The position numbers were made by a program, and so were the translations under genes. From assembly GCA_033220425.1 (NCBI GenBank), contig CM065649.1, forward strand, positions 3,410,001-3,474,000: a stretch of DNA of 64,000 bases, in the 5' to 3' direction. Below, piece by piece: positions 1-11,406 of the stretch (positions are counted from its first letter, which is position 1; every line of letters begins with the position of its first letter). The notes beneath the pieces were generated by a model. That model saw only the letters and a program-made list of their open reading frames with translations. It was not told where the DNA came from and made no database searches. This DNA comes from Lepraria neglecta (lineage: Eukaryota > Ascomycota > Lecanoromycetes > Lecanorales > Stereocaulaceae).

Positions 1-902
1 CTACTATGGGAGACTTCCTTGCTATTGGCCACTTTGAAGCAATGTTAGCCAGCCGCAGCTATTACCCTATATAATCAGCCACCTTGATCTTCTTGCAGTA
101 CGCAGTCTATCTGAGGCTTCCAGGCGCGTTACCACGCTTGTCGGCCCTGTCAAATGTCATGACTCTCTGCAGTGGACGAAACATCACTGCCGGTCTATCG
201 CCACTACATGCCTGGAGTTGCTGAGCTCTGTAGGCAATGCGTTGTGGATATGCTCAACAGAATCGGGTACGTACTTTAGATAAACACCCTAGGTCTGGCA
301 CGACTGACAGGTAGTAGGAGCAGCATTCGTCACCAATAAGGGGGTATTTACCTTTGAAGTGGAAGGGTGGAGAAGGTTTTGAGCTAGGTAGTGGTAGCAG
401 CTTTGGGTCTAGCGGCCTGTCGTCACTGTCTCTCCTGATCATTCTTACCAATACGCTGCTGCATGCTTGGTTGGATTGTGCACCTCTCTTTGACAAAGCT
501 TTGCACCATCATGTTCGAAATTTACACTGATAATCTACTTTGGAGTGCTTGGATAGCCTTGGCTATGGCGGTGGAGCGCCTTCGATTGACCGTTAGAGAA
601 CCATGTGCAATGGATAGGTTTCCGAATTTCTCACTCCTTGTGGGGCCATATAGAACTTACGGCCGTATGTAGCCCACTTTGTTACACGATGGATAAGGTC
701 ATCTGGCGCCCTACGTTTTCGCATTTTCGAACCCCAAATCGCCACAAAAGCGGTCTATACCCAACGATTCGCCAGCTTATTCTCGGCAATTGCCATTCGC
801 AAGATCATATGTCTTCGGCCAGAAGCTTCAAAAACTTCAAATGCTTCTGTGTGAAGTAAGTGGTATTTGAAAATATCATTTGGACGTCCAGATTCGGCAA
901 CA
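1..902. other. Left-edge region without a convincing gene
   Basis: No ORF here has a recognisable domain. A possible coding stretch on the + strand at about 98-269 reads RSLSEASRRVTTLVG and ends just before a GTACGT donor-like site. It could be an exon of a gene cut by the window edge. This is only a guess from reading-frame quality. Confidence 0.2.
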
Positions 903-2028
903 ATGCCAGGCGCAAAATCCGAGAAGAAACACCTCTTAGCGGGCGCTGGGAAAAAATTGCGGAGTCTTTGGCATTCCAGCACAGGGCACACTTTCTCCGA
1001 GACAAATTCTCCGGGAAGTCTAGGCTACACGGTACTGCCTGATGTTGTCACCAGTAAGTTCAACGATATTTTTCAATTAGATCTCCTTAACAGTCCGTAC
1101 AGACCACCAACCCAAATTTAGCTTCTGCGATTTGCCAGTAGAGATTAAGCTCATGATACTAAATCATGTCATTGCTCCCGGAGAAATCCACCTCGAACCA
1201 TACACCCAACGATTCGGCTTTGGTCACCTGACATTTCTAAGTGCACATCGGCCTCGTACCGCTACTCAGTACTTGATCGATCAATTACCGAAATGGCTCT
1301 ACAGAATTGAGAAAATGCACTTGAAATCTCCACCAAAACGTTTCCATACGGTTGGGGGGGAGTCCGAAAGTCCAGCAACCTGAATTTGGGCTCATGGCTA
1401 TGGGCAAATCCTTATATGAGGAAGGCTGCCCCATTTTCCATGGCAAGAATACATTTCGCCTGGCGCCGGGGCCTATCCCTATAACTTCTCAGTACTTCCT
1501 CTACCTGTAAGACAAGCACCGCAACATGATAAAGAAAATCGTCCTCACATTCACCGTAGCCGATCTCACGCCCGAAGGTTACTTCAATATCGAATCTCGA
1601 CAAGGAGACACGAGTTAAGATCCATGTCTAGAGAGGGACAAGTAAGACTCTGGGTCGAATCGAGCCTTGCGGCACTTCTATTCCTATGGGAATAGAAACT
1701 CGGCTGGCTCTTCTCGTTGCCGAATCTCAGTCACGTCACGTTAACGGGTCAGGAACGTGCGCAAAAGCTCGTCCTTGAAGGCGGGGAAATACAAAGGCGA
1801 TTGAACATTCCGGCGCCAAGTGATCCAGAATTTCAGGCTTTTATGAATGCGTTTAGGGTTTCTGCGCAGACGATATTGAGGAGGGAGTTTTGGAACAGAG
1901 ACAGATACAAAATTCCTACTCCGTCGTTCTTGAGGGATGATGTCGTTGATCCGATGTGGGTAATGGATGTGGACGGGGTGAAGGACTGGCTGAATGAATT
2001 GAGGCCGGGGGTGCGGTATAGATCTTAG
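903..2028 (+). pseudogene. Broken 2EXR/F-box-like fungal protein
   Basis: An ATG at 903 opens exon 1 (to 1056). A GTAAGT intron follows, and exon 2 (from 1098) contains FCDLPVEIKLMILNHVIAPG, the opening helix typical of fungal F-box/2EXR-like proteins. Family-like sequence goes on in other frames: GKSLYEEGCPIFHGKNTF near 1404-1457, then a long open stretch up to 2028. The frame changes at a run of G at about 1352-1359. Stops then appear near 1519 and 1615, the first being TAA where CAA would fit. The family normally has one uninterrupted domain, so I call this a decayed gene. Exact function is unknown; such proteins are abundant in plant-associated fungi. A sequencing error in the G run could explain the first break but not the later stops. 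Confidence 0.55.
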
Positions 2029-2561
2029 CACCGGCTATCCGCCAGCAGAATGGCTCTTTTCAGTTATTGGCCGTGTAGAGCAGCGTGTAGCTGAAGCTTG
2101 GTCGAGAGTTGAGAGAATCAGCCTGTGATTTTGCTGTACTTTGCCTTTCACAGGACGAAACGATCCAGCCAACCCCGTGGAGAACGGAAAACCGACCCAT
2201 TGGAGAAAATACTATGGGTGAGGGTTCACTGCAGTCAACAGAGAACTTGATTGAGCTCTGGCGATATTTATAGATTCCAATAGGTGTATTTTTGCCTTTT
2301 CTTCTGCTCTCAAAACATTCTAATGGCTCGAAAAAACTGACACCGCCTCGAGTGACGGTTTTGAATGATCTTGCGGGGTCGTCCAGTTGGGAGTGGCAAG
2401 ACAGTGAAGCACGTTCATTCATTTCACGCGAAATTGCTCCTGAGACTTGGCTTTCCGCGAACACTCTGCCCTCCCAACGACAACTTCATGCCACCAAACT
2501 CCAATTCAAATACACTTCATAGATATTGACCTTCTAACAAAGTGCTCCATCCCACATCGCC

Positions 2562-3418
2562 ATGCCTGCTGCTAAAACCATAAAAGAAGGAGTCATCCTA
2601 TTCCTCAAGAGGTTTCAGGAAATAGACTCTCTATTTCTGGATAACTACGACATCGATACCGGAGCCTTGCGTCACTCAGTATTGGTACTTCATGCTGTAA
2701 GAAAACACTAACGACGTTGTCGTGTGTCTCATAAGTGATCTGTATTGAGCATTACAGTCTTGCCTTTGATGTTAACAACTGACGACAGCTGACGACTTTC
2801 GACGATGGCGATGTGGAAGATCGCGTCTATTATTCTTTGAAAAGGTTGCATCTTGCCATCTACCCAAAGACACCACCATATCATGATGGCCGTCAACTAC
2901 GCTTAGTAGAGGACGTCATGCTTCGAAAGCAAGGTTATGTGTGTATTCGACAAACCCACCGTATTCACAAAAGCATGCTCAAACCCTACGACTATTCGAA
3001 ACCCACCGATCACTACCGTCTTACAAAGTCAAGCCTCACCCGCCAACTTTGGATCGACCTCGGCCCATCACCACAATAACCCGGTGAAGACCAGGCACAA
3101 GATCTCCCCCGTCCTACGGAACAGCGTGATCAAATTCGCCTACACGAGCAGCAGGCTGTGGTAACTGGCAAAGTCGAGCAAGACGATGGGAAGGAGCCAA
3201 TACCCGACATTGATCAGCAGGATGCGAGGGTAAACCATTTGGACAATGAGGTTATTCGATTTGCTGGAAGAATTCTCATGGGATTCGGCCAGGCAGTTGT
3301 GTGGACTTCAAGGGGCGCTTTGAGCGCCACTTTGTGGGCAGCGGAGAAGTCGCTCACAGGGTTTGGTCCATTAGCGAAAAGACTGTATGCTCAGTCCGAG
3401 ACAGAAGACTCTTCTTAA
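2562..3418 (+). CDS. Hypothetical protein, at least two exons
   Basis: An ATG at 2562 follows a CATCGCC context. Exon 1 (to 2697) encodes MPAAKTIKEGVILFLKRFQE and ends at a GTAAGA donor. The intron ends at CAG 2786-2788. Exon 2 continues LTTFDDGDVEDRVYYSLKRL in phase. The second exon meets a stop at 3077, but from about 3100 the same frame opens again (DLPRPTEQRDQIRLHEQQ) and runs to 3418 with a C-terminus RILMGFGQAVVWTSRGALS. Either a further intron removes the 3077 stop, or the gene is shifted there. The middle part is low-complexity and gives no splice anchor. No domain was recognised, so I cannot assign a role. Confidence 0.45.
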
Positions 3419-3641
3419 GGCGGCTTCACATAATTGTCACGAGCAAATTCATGTCCCCAAAGATTCATCAATAGACGATCTTGACATTTTGTCAGCCTTG
3501 TGCAACCCGGGCGCCCTAGCAACGCCAAAACATTTGCATCACTGACCCTTAGAACTTCAACACTATATTCACTTTCTCCGTCACCCGCAAGAACACAAAC
3601 TTGATAGTGCTAGGACGACGCCATCCGCAAAGCACAAGTTC

Positions 3642-4157
3642 ATGTCTACCTCCAGCACTTCAGTCTCGGCACCTCTACGAAATCGTGATAGCGAAATCAT
3701 CAAACGCCCGGAGTACCTCCCACTCTCGAGCCTCGAAGGCAACAGCATGTACAACCTCATTTTACGTCCGTACTGCAGAGTTTGTACCAGATACTTTCCA
3801 TTAGGCTCTCTACATGAACGACGGTGCAGGGAAAAGGGAACGAGGCATCACATAAGCAATTTGAGCGGTCAGTGGATCGCGAAGCATGGCAGATCGAAAG
3901 GCATATGCAACGAGATGAGGCTTATTGGGTTTTTCTGCGTAGCATCTGTCGAAGACAGCCACTGTGAGGTCGACAAGCTGTTGCGGATGGAGGATGGAAA
4001 GGTCAATTATATCGAGGGTCAGACGTGTAAGACTTGGCTTGGGCGGGCTATTGAGCGTCTCAGGACAGCGGGGTTGGCTTGTGGGAGCCGGAACGAGCTG
4101 GAGAAGGATGTTTGTCGATTTCAAAATGAGCATTGGCAGACAATTTCCCATGAATAG
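3642..4157 (+). CDS. Hypothetical protein, 171 aa
   Basis: Single uninterrupted ORF from ATG 3642. The first 30 residues are Ser/Thr/Arg-rich. They are followed by a Cys cluster (YCRVCTRYF, then HERRCREKG) that could bind a metal but fits no zinc-finger signature I know. The C-terminal third is charged and helical (RAIERLRTAG). No signal peptide or membrane segment is seen. It sits between another unknown gene and RNR1, with about 220 bp upstream. It may be a lineage-restricted gene, or a chance ORF given its length; the Cys pattern and amino-acid composition favour a real gene. Confidence 0.4.
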   Translation: MSTSSTSVSAPLRNRDSEIIKRPEYLPLSSLEGNSMYNLILRPYCRVCTRYFPLGSLHERRCREKGTRHHISNLSGQWIAKHGRSKGICNEMRLIGFFCVASVEDSHCEVDKLLRMEDGKVNYIEGQTCKTWLGRAIERLRTAGLACGSRNELEKDVCRFQNEHWQTISHE

Positions 4158-4996
4158 GCAGCTAAGGCCTACGAGACAGTCATGAGTGATGACAAGTGAC
4201 ACACTTGTTGGCTGGGTTTTGGCCTTCATTACGGCCGAGAATGTACGTTGTGAAATACTTAGATATCAACGGGTTCGATTGATGACAAGGTCCCGACGCA
4301 TTAGTCGTGCCACTGATTGCCTCTTTTCGATGACGAGTACTTGTATCACAGGCTTCCATCATCTATCCCGGTGTCTGCTACGGACGTAACAGAAGCTCGA
4401 AAGACCCCCTCTTTTGCAGGCAATTCTATACAGAGATAGAGGCTGTAGGTTTCATTGGCGGATGCATCTTTTTCCATGCATGGTAGCGGTGTAGATCGAC
4501 ATGTATGGAAAAGATACCTGTTCGAGGTCTCTTCGAGGACATTGCCTACTCATACCACGGCCGAGAATCGGTCGACCGGATGCGATCTTTCCATATATGT
4601 GTAGTTTATCAATGACGGAATACTAAATCGGTATTTGAGATACGGTTAAGAGGAGTTCGTCCACGGAGTATGTTATGTATATTTCCAAGGAAAAGACTAC
4701 TGCATCCGATAAATGAGGAATTCCCAGTAAACGAGTGTCTTTTCAAAGATGGCATCACAATATATGCAGCACATGAAGGATATATCAAAGTAGTGAGAAA
4801 TCATCTTGAACAAAGAAGAATTGCAACTGTTCGAGTTGTTGTTGACCAGTTCTTTATCGTTATCTTAGCGCATCACGAAAACACTTTACGCGCTAAAATA
4901 CCGCGTCTTCAAACTGGCCCACCAAACATCCCATACTCTTCTTCGTTGCACCACACATCCCTCGACTCACTTTCTTCCCACCAATCCTCTGGCACG
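4158..4996. other. Intergenic region upstream of RNR1
   Basis: No gene is supported. The last 150 bp before the RNR1 start are pyrimidine-rich (CTTCTTCG, CTTTCTTCCC), as is common in promoters of strongly expressed fungal genes. GCG-containing hexamers resembling ACGCGT-type cell-cycle boxes (TTACGCGCTAAA) occur at about 4886-4897. An MCB/SBF-like role there would suit an S-phase gene but is inference. Confidence 0.3.
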
Positions 4997-7900
4997 ATGT
5001 TTGTCTATAAGCGTGGTAAGTATTTCTCTCCCTCCCTTACAATCCCTTAAACCTCCGCTCTTGCCACCGAAAGTGCTGTTGTTGCCCACGGCCCACGAAG
5101 ACTGCATTACGTCCCCATCCATAAGAACATCCTGTCCTTGATGACCGCCTACTGATTTGGGATAATGACAGACAACCGCAAGGAGCGAGTCCAATTCGAC
5201 AAGATCACAGCCCGTGTTTCCCGTCTTTGTTATGGCCTCGACGCCGAGCATGTCGACGCGGCAGCCATCACCCAGAAAGTCATCTCTGGTGTCTATCAGG
5301 GCGTCACGACAGTGGAATTGGATAATTTGGTAAGCAGGGCTTACTTCTGCTTTTTACACTGCACTGCTGACTCTCAAATGCAGGCCGCAGAGACCGCAGC
5401 CTACATGACCGTTACCCACCCAGACTATGCCATCCTCGCTGCTCGCATTGCAGTCTCGAACCTCCACAAGCAAACGAAGAAGCAGTTCTCCTCTGTCATC
5501 GACGACCTGTTTCACTACATCAACCCCAAAAACCACAAGGCAGCGCCTATGATCTCGGAAAAGACCCACGAAACCGTCATGAAGCATGCTGGGGAGCTGA
5601 ACTCGGCCATTGTCTACGACCGTGACTTCAATTACCAATACTTCGGCTTCAAGACTCTCGAACGATCCTATCTTCTACGTCTTAATGGCAAAGTTGCGGA
5701 ACGACCTCAACAGATGATCATGCGCGTTGCTGTCGGCATACACGACGACGACATCGAGAAGGTTATCGAGACTTACAATCTCATGTCTCAGAAGTACTTT
5801 ACCCACGCGTCTCCCACACTCTTCAACGCTGGTACCCCGCAACCGCAGCTTGCATCCTGCTTCTTGATCGACATGAAAGATGATAGCATAGAGGGCATCT
5901 ACGACACCCTGAAGACGTGTGCCCTGATATCAAAAGAGGCAGGAGGCATTGGGCTGAACATCCACCGAATTCGTGCAGAAGGCTCCTACATCGCCGGCAC
6001 CAATGGTACTTCCAACGGTCTTGTCCCCATGCTTCGCGTGTTTAACAATACTGCGAGATATGTCGACCAAGGAGGAAACAAGCGCCCCGGCGCCTTTGCT
6101 ATATACCTAGAACCCTGGCACTCCGATGTCTTCGAGTTCCTAGATCTTCGGAAGAACCACGGAAAGGAAGAAGTCCGTGCTCGCGATCTTTTCTTCGCTC
6201 TCTGGATTCCAGATCTATTCATGAAGCGTGTCGAATTGAATGGGGAGTGGACTTTGATGTGCCCGAATGAATGCCCCGGTTTGGCCGACGTCTACGGTGA
6301 CGAGTTTGACGCACTCTATGAGAAGTATGTTACTCCTGCTATTATACTACGACACCTCGTTCTAACTTCATGATACAGGTATGAGAAGGAAGGGCGAGGA
6401 CGCAAGACTATCAAGGCTCAAAAGCTTTGGTTCTCAATTCTTGAAGCCCAAACGGAAACAGGCAACCCATTCATGCTCTACAAGGATGCCTGCAATCGCA
6501 AGAGCAACCAAAAGAATCTTGGTACCATTCGCAACTCCAATCTATGTACCGAGATCATCGAGTACACTGCACCAGACGAGGTCGCTGTTTGCAACTTGGG
6601 CTCCCTCGCTTTGCCCACCTTCGTCGATATCGCACGAGGTGAGTATGACTTCGGCAAGTTGCACGAGGTCACTCAAGTCCTCACTCGCAATCTCAACAAG
6701 ATCATCAATGTTAACCACTACCCTGTTGAGGAAGCTCGTCGGAGCAACATGAGACATCGTCCTATTGGACTTGGTGTCCAAGGTCTGGCCGATGCTTTCT
6801 TGGCTCTTCGTCTACCTTTTGACTCGCCAGAAGCCAAGCAGCTGAACAAGCAGATCTTCGAGACCATCTACCACGCTGGCTTGACCGCATCTTGCGAGCT
6901 AGCCCGGGAACTAGGGACGTATACCACCTATGAAGGGTCACCAGTCTCTCAGGGTGTCCTGCAGTACGACATGTGGAACGTCACTCCATCAGATCTCTGG
7001 GATTGGGACTCACTCAAGGCCGAGATTGCTAAGCACGGTGTGCGAAATAGCTTGCTCGTAGCTCCCATGCCTACAGCCAGCACGTCGCAGATCCTAGGCA
7101 ACAACGAATGCTTCGAGCCATACACTTCGAACATCTACTCGCGTCGTGTACTGGCTGGAGAGTTCCAAGTTGTCAACCCATGGCTGCTCAAAGATCTGGT
7201 CGACATGGGCCTCTGGTCTGACAACATGAAGAACCGAATCATTGCCGACGGCGGTTCCATCCAGAACATCCCTAACATTCCCGCCGACATCAAGGCTCTG
7301 TACAAGACAGTCTGGGAGATCTCTCAACGCAAGATCGTCGAGATGGCCGCTGACCGTGGTGCTTTCATCGATCAATCTCAATCCCTCAACATCCATCTCA
7401 AAGATCCAACTATGGGCAAAATCACAAGTATGCACTTCGCTGGATGGAAGCTCGGCCTGAAGACTGGAATGTACTACCTCCGCACTATGGCTGCTTCTGC
7501 ACCTATCCAATTCACCGTCGACCAAGAGCAGCTCAAGGTTGTAGACACCAACGTTGCCCGCACCAACGGTATCAAGAAGCGAACTGGTCCCTCCGCTGGC
7601 TACAACTCCAACTCCCACTCCGCCGTACCACGACCGATGTATGTACGAAAGCCATCTGAGCCAACTATGAGCCCGAATGGCATGCCTACTCCAAGTGCAA
7701 CTCCTCCCCCAGCGACGGAGAACAAGAGATTCTCTCCACCCTCGAAAGAGTTTGCAGTGCTTCCTACTTTCAAGGCCGATGTCGACGAGGGCGACAGCCC
7801 TAAGGTTCTGGCTACTGACCCCATTGATTTGCCCTCAAAGGAAAACTTGCCGGAACCAATGGCCAATGGCGTCAAGCAGGAGGAGGACACCGAGGACAGC

Positions 7901-8040
7901 GACACGAGAGAGGGCGACATCTACGCTCAGAAGGTGTTGCAATGTAAGTTTACTCGCTAATCCTGCTCTATGACCCGAGTACTAATATCATCACAGGCAG
8001 CATTGAGAATCGTGAGGAATGCATCATGTGCAGTGGATGA
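4997..8040 (+). CDS. rnr1: Ribonucleoside-diphosphate reductase large subunit
   Basis: Exons 4997-5015, 5172-5329, 5384-6324, 6379-7943 and 7997-8040 (908 aa) reduce NDPs to dNDPs in the cytosol, together with the small (radical) subunit. The tiny first exon gives MFVYKR, and the joined protein opens with an ATP-cone (residues ~1-90) that senses ATP/dATP. The catalytic core follows. [11 protein letters not shown] carries one redox cysteine, NLCTEI carries the Asn-Cys-Glu radical triad, and CNLGSLALP carries the second redox cysteine. A Pro/Ser-rich linker (~740-890) leads to a tail ending CIMCSG, the CxxC pair that re-reduces the active site; it depends on splicing the last 44-nt exon. All four introns have GTAAG/GTATG donors. 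Introns 1 and 4 are near the ends. This is the N. crassa un-24 type protein and appears intact. Confidence 0.97.
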
Positions 8041-8459
8041 GCGCAAAGTGTCGAAAACAGCTTCTGCTGAGCAGCGGTCTACAACCTTGGTCATCAGGCC
8101 CTCTGATTCGGCAAATCCCCTTTTACTTTCCTCATCGTTGACGTGCATCCCCAGAGGAGAAGCGTTGCATGCCTGCGGCATAATAGTCTTGTTTGAACAT
8201 AGGCGTTGGATGACCTGTGACTTGTGCTTTGTTATGTGTATCATATCCTGTTCTGCTCGCACTAATGAAACAACACATCTTTGACCTCGTATAGAACGAT
8301 TACATTGCGTTCATCATGTCTGGGCGGGAGCAGCGGGTCCAAAGTCTCAGTCCATTATTATGTTATATATGCCGACTTTTCGCTGAAGCTGAGGACAATG
8401 ACCATGTCTGACATTGAAGACTTGTCCCGATGAGAGGCAACTGACATAGAATCGTTCCC
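8041..8459. other. RNR1 3' flank, no gene
   Basis: No coding feature is supported. It contains the RNR1 3' untranslated region and then sequence up to a transposon fragment. Confidence 0.3.
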
Positions 8460-8862
8460 ATGTCGATTCCCTCCTCTAACGATGTTGACCACGTCATACC
8501 TGACCCCAAGCCCTCTAACGCCGCTAAAACGCGCCCCCTAGACCCCTGGCCGCTACTAGACTACGAGCCTATGCATATTAAGCAACCAATCAGAACAGGT
8601 ATCCATAACCTGCCCAGCAACGCCTCTATTAAGTCTCCTTTTGCGATATTAAGCCTATTATTCGACGCTTCTATACTCCAAACGATCGAGCACACTAATA
8701 AGTACGCCGCGCTGCACTAGCCAAATCCTATCGAATCTCCCAATCACCGCCCCTGGAAGCCTACAACTTGGAAAGAGCTCAGGGCCTATATAGCGGTATA
8801 TATATGGATGGGACTCCATAAGACGCGTTGGAAGGACCACTTGAGGCTAATTCTTTGATATA
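8460..8862 (+). pseudogene. piggyBac-type transposase fragment
   Basis: The frame from 8460 reads through PFAILSLLFDASILQTIEHT and, after a TAG at 8718, goes on as WKELRAYIAVYIWMGLHKTR before the next stop at about 8860. This is the start of the DDE_Tnp_1_7 (piggyBac) domain: a D/N-P-F-x-L-F helix, an E-x-T-N-xY segment, then W-x-E-L-x-A-Y-I-x-x-x-I-x-M-G-L. The catalytic Asp residues would lie further downstream and are absent, so only about 130 residues of N-terminal domain remain. The stop inside it is TAG where CAG would fit, consistent with C-to-T decay. The following 150 bp are A+T-rich. No inverted repeats or TTAA ends were found around it. Confidence 0.65.
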
Positions 8863-9027
8863 ATTCTTTGATATATGGGGTGTTAGTGTTGCAAATTCAA
8901 TGAGGCGCTTGGTCAGCCGTGGAGGGGATACGGACTTCAGGCTAATATTGCCCAGTGAGAAGCCTATCTGAAGCTCAATTCATACTTTCGCTAGCTTTCC
9001 TCAAGAACAGATCCACCTCTACTACCA

Positions 9028-10767
9028 TTATTTTTCCAGGCTTTCCTTGTCTGGCGCGTCTTTGTACTCGACGCCTATCCTAATCTTAACTCTCATCCTC
9101 ACAGCCTCCTTCGGGATTAGCATAATAACTGGAAAACCATCAAAGTCAACGCGTTCCGCCGGCTCCTCCACCAAGTCGAACGCCCACAGTAGTCCAGTCA
9201 AGACAAGACGCAACTCAACTAATGCTAAAGGTCTGCCCAAGCAACTGTAAAATCCGACGCTAAATGGTTTGCTGGCAGAAAGCTGGTCGTTGTCATACTC
9301 TGCGGGACGCTCGCCCTGGGGCAACCAGCGTTCGTGTATAAGTGAGTCCGGGTAAGCGAAAAATTTGTCAGATCGATTGACTGTGAAGGTGCGGACCCCC
9401 AATCTCGTCTGTAAGGCTGTTTAAACCCCCTTCTTCTCCATCTGCTGGAAGGGTACTTACGCCTCCTGGGTGATCGCCTCCTGGGAGATAGACTCCCGCA
9501 TATGTATCGCCTCCTTCAGGAGCTACCCGTGGTAATCCCCCCGGAATGGGGTTACACATCCGTAGCCCTTCGTTGAGAACGGCTTCGAGGCATGGAAGAT
9601 GTTGGATGGCGTCAATGGTGATATCAGCCTCTCTCTCGAATTTCGTACATTTTTCCGTGCTCAGTCGATATAGGATGCGCTTATTCCTCGACAGATGATT
9701 GAAGATGCCCGTCGGAGTTGTTGCCGTCGACTCAGAGCCTCCGACGATAATCAAGTTGAACGTCGACAGTACCTCGGCCAGTGACATGTTTTCAAAATTG
9801 ACACTGTTCTTCATGAATGGAGTCATGAAGTTGGGTCTTCAGATCGAAGCGACGGGTAATTATCTTGTTTGCATATTGCGTGTGCCGCCGTTGACCCTCA
9901 ATCACGCTTTTCGGGATCAATTTCGTAAGGAAAAACTCGACCAAACGGTAGTACCTGGGTGCAGCAGCAAGCGACATGCCTTTGAGGTAGCTGAAGAGTG
10001 TACGTACCCAGTTATGATACTCGCCCGTCTTCAGACAGCCAAAAGGTGCTCCGAAAGCTAGATCTCCTATCACGTCCACGGTGAAGAAGTTTAACCAGTC
10101 CGTCATATTGACGAGGGCGCCTTTATCCAAACTCTGTGGCTCCGTCGCGAGATTTTTGAGTTTGGCAACGAGTAGGTCTGCGTGAGAGTGGATCAAAGGG
10201 TGCTGAGTGTGAAGAGTGTCTTCCGTGAAGGAGTCGCTTAGGAGTGTGCGGACTCGGGCGTGGAACTTGACGTCGTTGGTGGTAACGAGGTTATCGGCCA
10301 TATCATTGGGTGCTGGCAGAGTCAGTATGACCATCTGAGTCATGAACGAGGAGGGAAGTTACCGATGTGATAAGCTTTGTCCCTGCCCGCTCGCTTATGG
10401 CACCGGCGAAAGGCATATGTGTTGTTCTTAGCTTGCTCACTTGCGAAGGACACTCTATCAGGGGCGAGACGTATGATTTGGCCATATTTTTCGTGGAATT
10501 GACGTTCCCGTTTGACGAGCCTGCCAGTCAAGAGGCTGTGGACGAATGGTAATCGGGATGCAGCCCAAAGTTTGGGGCCGGGGAATTTTGAGAGGGGATG
10601 GAAGTAGAGGTTGTAGATGATTTGCACGGTGGGATACTACAGCAGAGCAAGTCAATACGTACACTCGACGCATTCAGACACAAGAAGCTGACTAACGGCA
10701 AATAGAACACAAAGTGCAGCAACAATCTGAAGTCCAACGCTCTGGTGTAGAGCCTCAATGACGGCAT
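9028..10767 (-). pseudogene. Cytochrome P450 (CYP65-like), frameshifted
   Basis: Coding blocks on the minus strand are 10767-10697 (membrane anchor, IVAALCVLFA), 10636-10363 (YNLYFHPLSKFPGPK), 10312-9461 and 9408-9028. All P450 signatures are present: GGSESTATT (I helix), EGLRM (ExxR), ERWLP, and the haem loop FSVGFYSCLGR. The set resembles isotrichodermin C-15 hydroxylase-type (CYP65) enzymes. Two faults stand out. The reading frame must change at about 9820, between ITRRFDLK and RPNFMTPFMK, with no intron signal there. The anchor frame also lacks its own ATG: the only ATG (10767) is one base out of frame. A DHPGG duplication precedes the last intron, and the haem loop has Tyr where relatives often have His/Arg. 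It sits beside transposon debris, so decay is likely, but sequencing error is possible. Confidence 0.75.
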
Positions 10768-11400
10768 TTTGAATTAGCCAATTATTGTAATACTATTAAC
10801 TAAGAACCTCAAGCAAAGATAGCTCTGGACTCTGTAACAGTGCTTCTGGACTCGCTCAGGGCATTTAGGTCAGATCATGAATGTATTGATTCTTATAGAT
10901 CTACAAGATGGAGCGAGGCCCATAAGGGGCACTGCGGTTAGCGTGCCTGCCACCCACCGTGCCTGCTACAGGTGGAAAGATTTATCCTAGATCTCCTAAT
11001 CCTATATAGTCAGTATTATACTACCACTCACCAGGAGATACTAAAAGTACCCTCTATCCTAATATCGATAATGCCTCTCACCTGTAGCGGTATCAGTTTT
11101 TACTCGTCCGCTGCGAGTATATAGACTTTATATCGCCAGTTAACGATGGAGATTCTATATACTATCAAGGGCCGGCCTAGAGCAAGTCATAGGGTTAGAT
11201 AAAGGTAAACAATAGTAGCTACTAAGCTTCCTAGCCTAATAGGGCTAGCGGTGGAAGACCATAGAAGGTCACCGTATGTAGGCCAGGGCCGTAACATAAT
11301 TTACTCTGATATACCTTGTTATATTTTGAGCTCTTTGACTTGGTAGAGTTCCAGTTATACCTTACTATTCTACGCCCTAATTTTCCTCCTGAGATTGCTT
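10768..11400. other. A+T-rich debris, no gene
   Basis: Stop-dense sequence with many TATA and TAG words, looking like mutated repeat DNA. A short inverted word pair (GACC ATAGAA GGTC) occurs at about 11258-11271. Nothing can be assigned to a family. Confidence 0.3.
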
Positions 11401-11406
11401 ATTATA

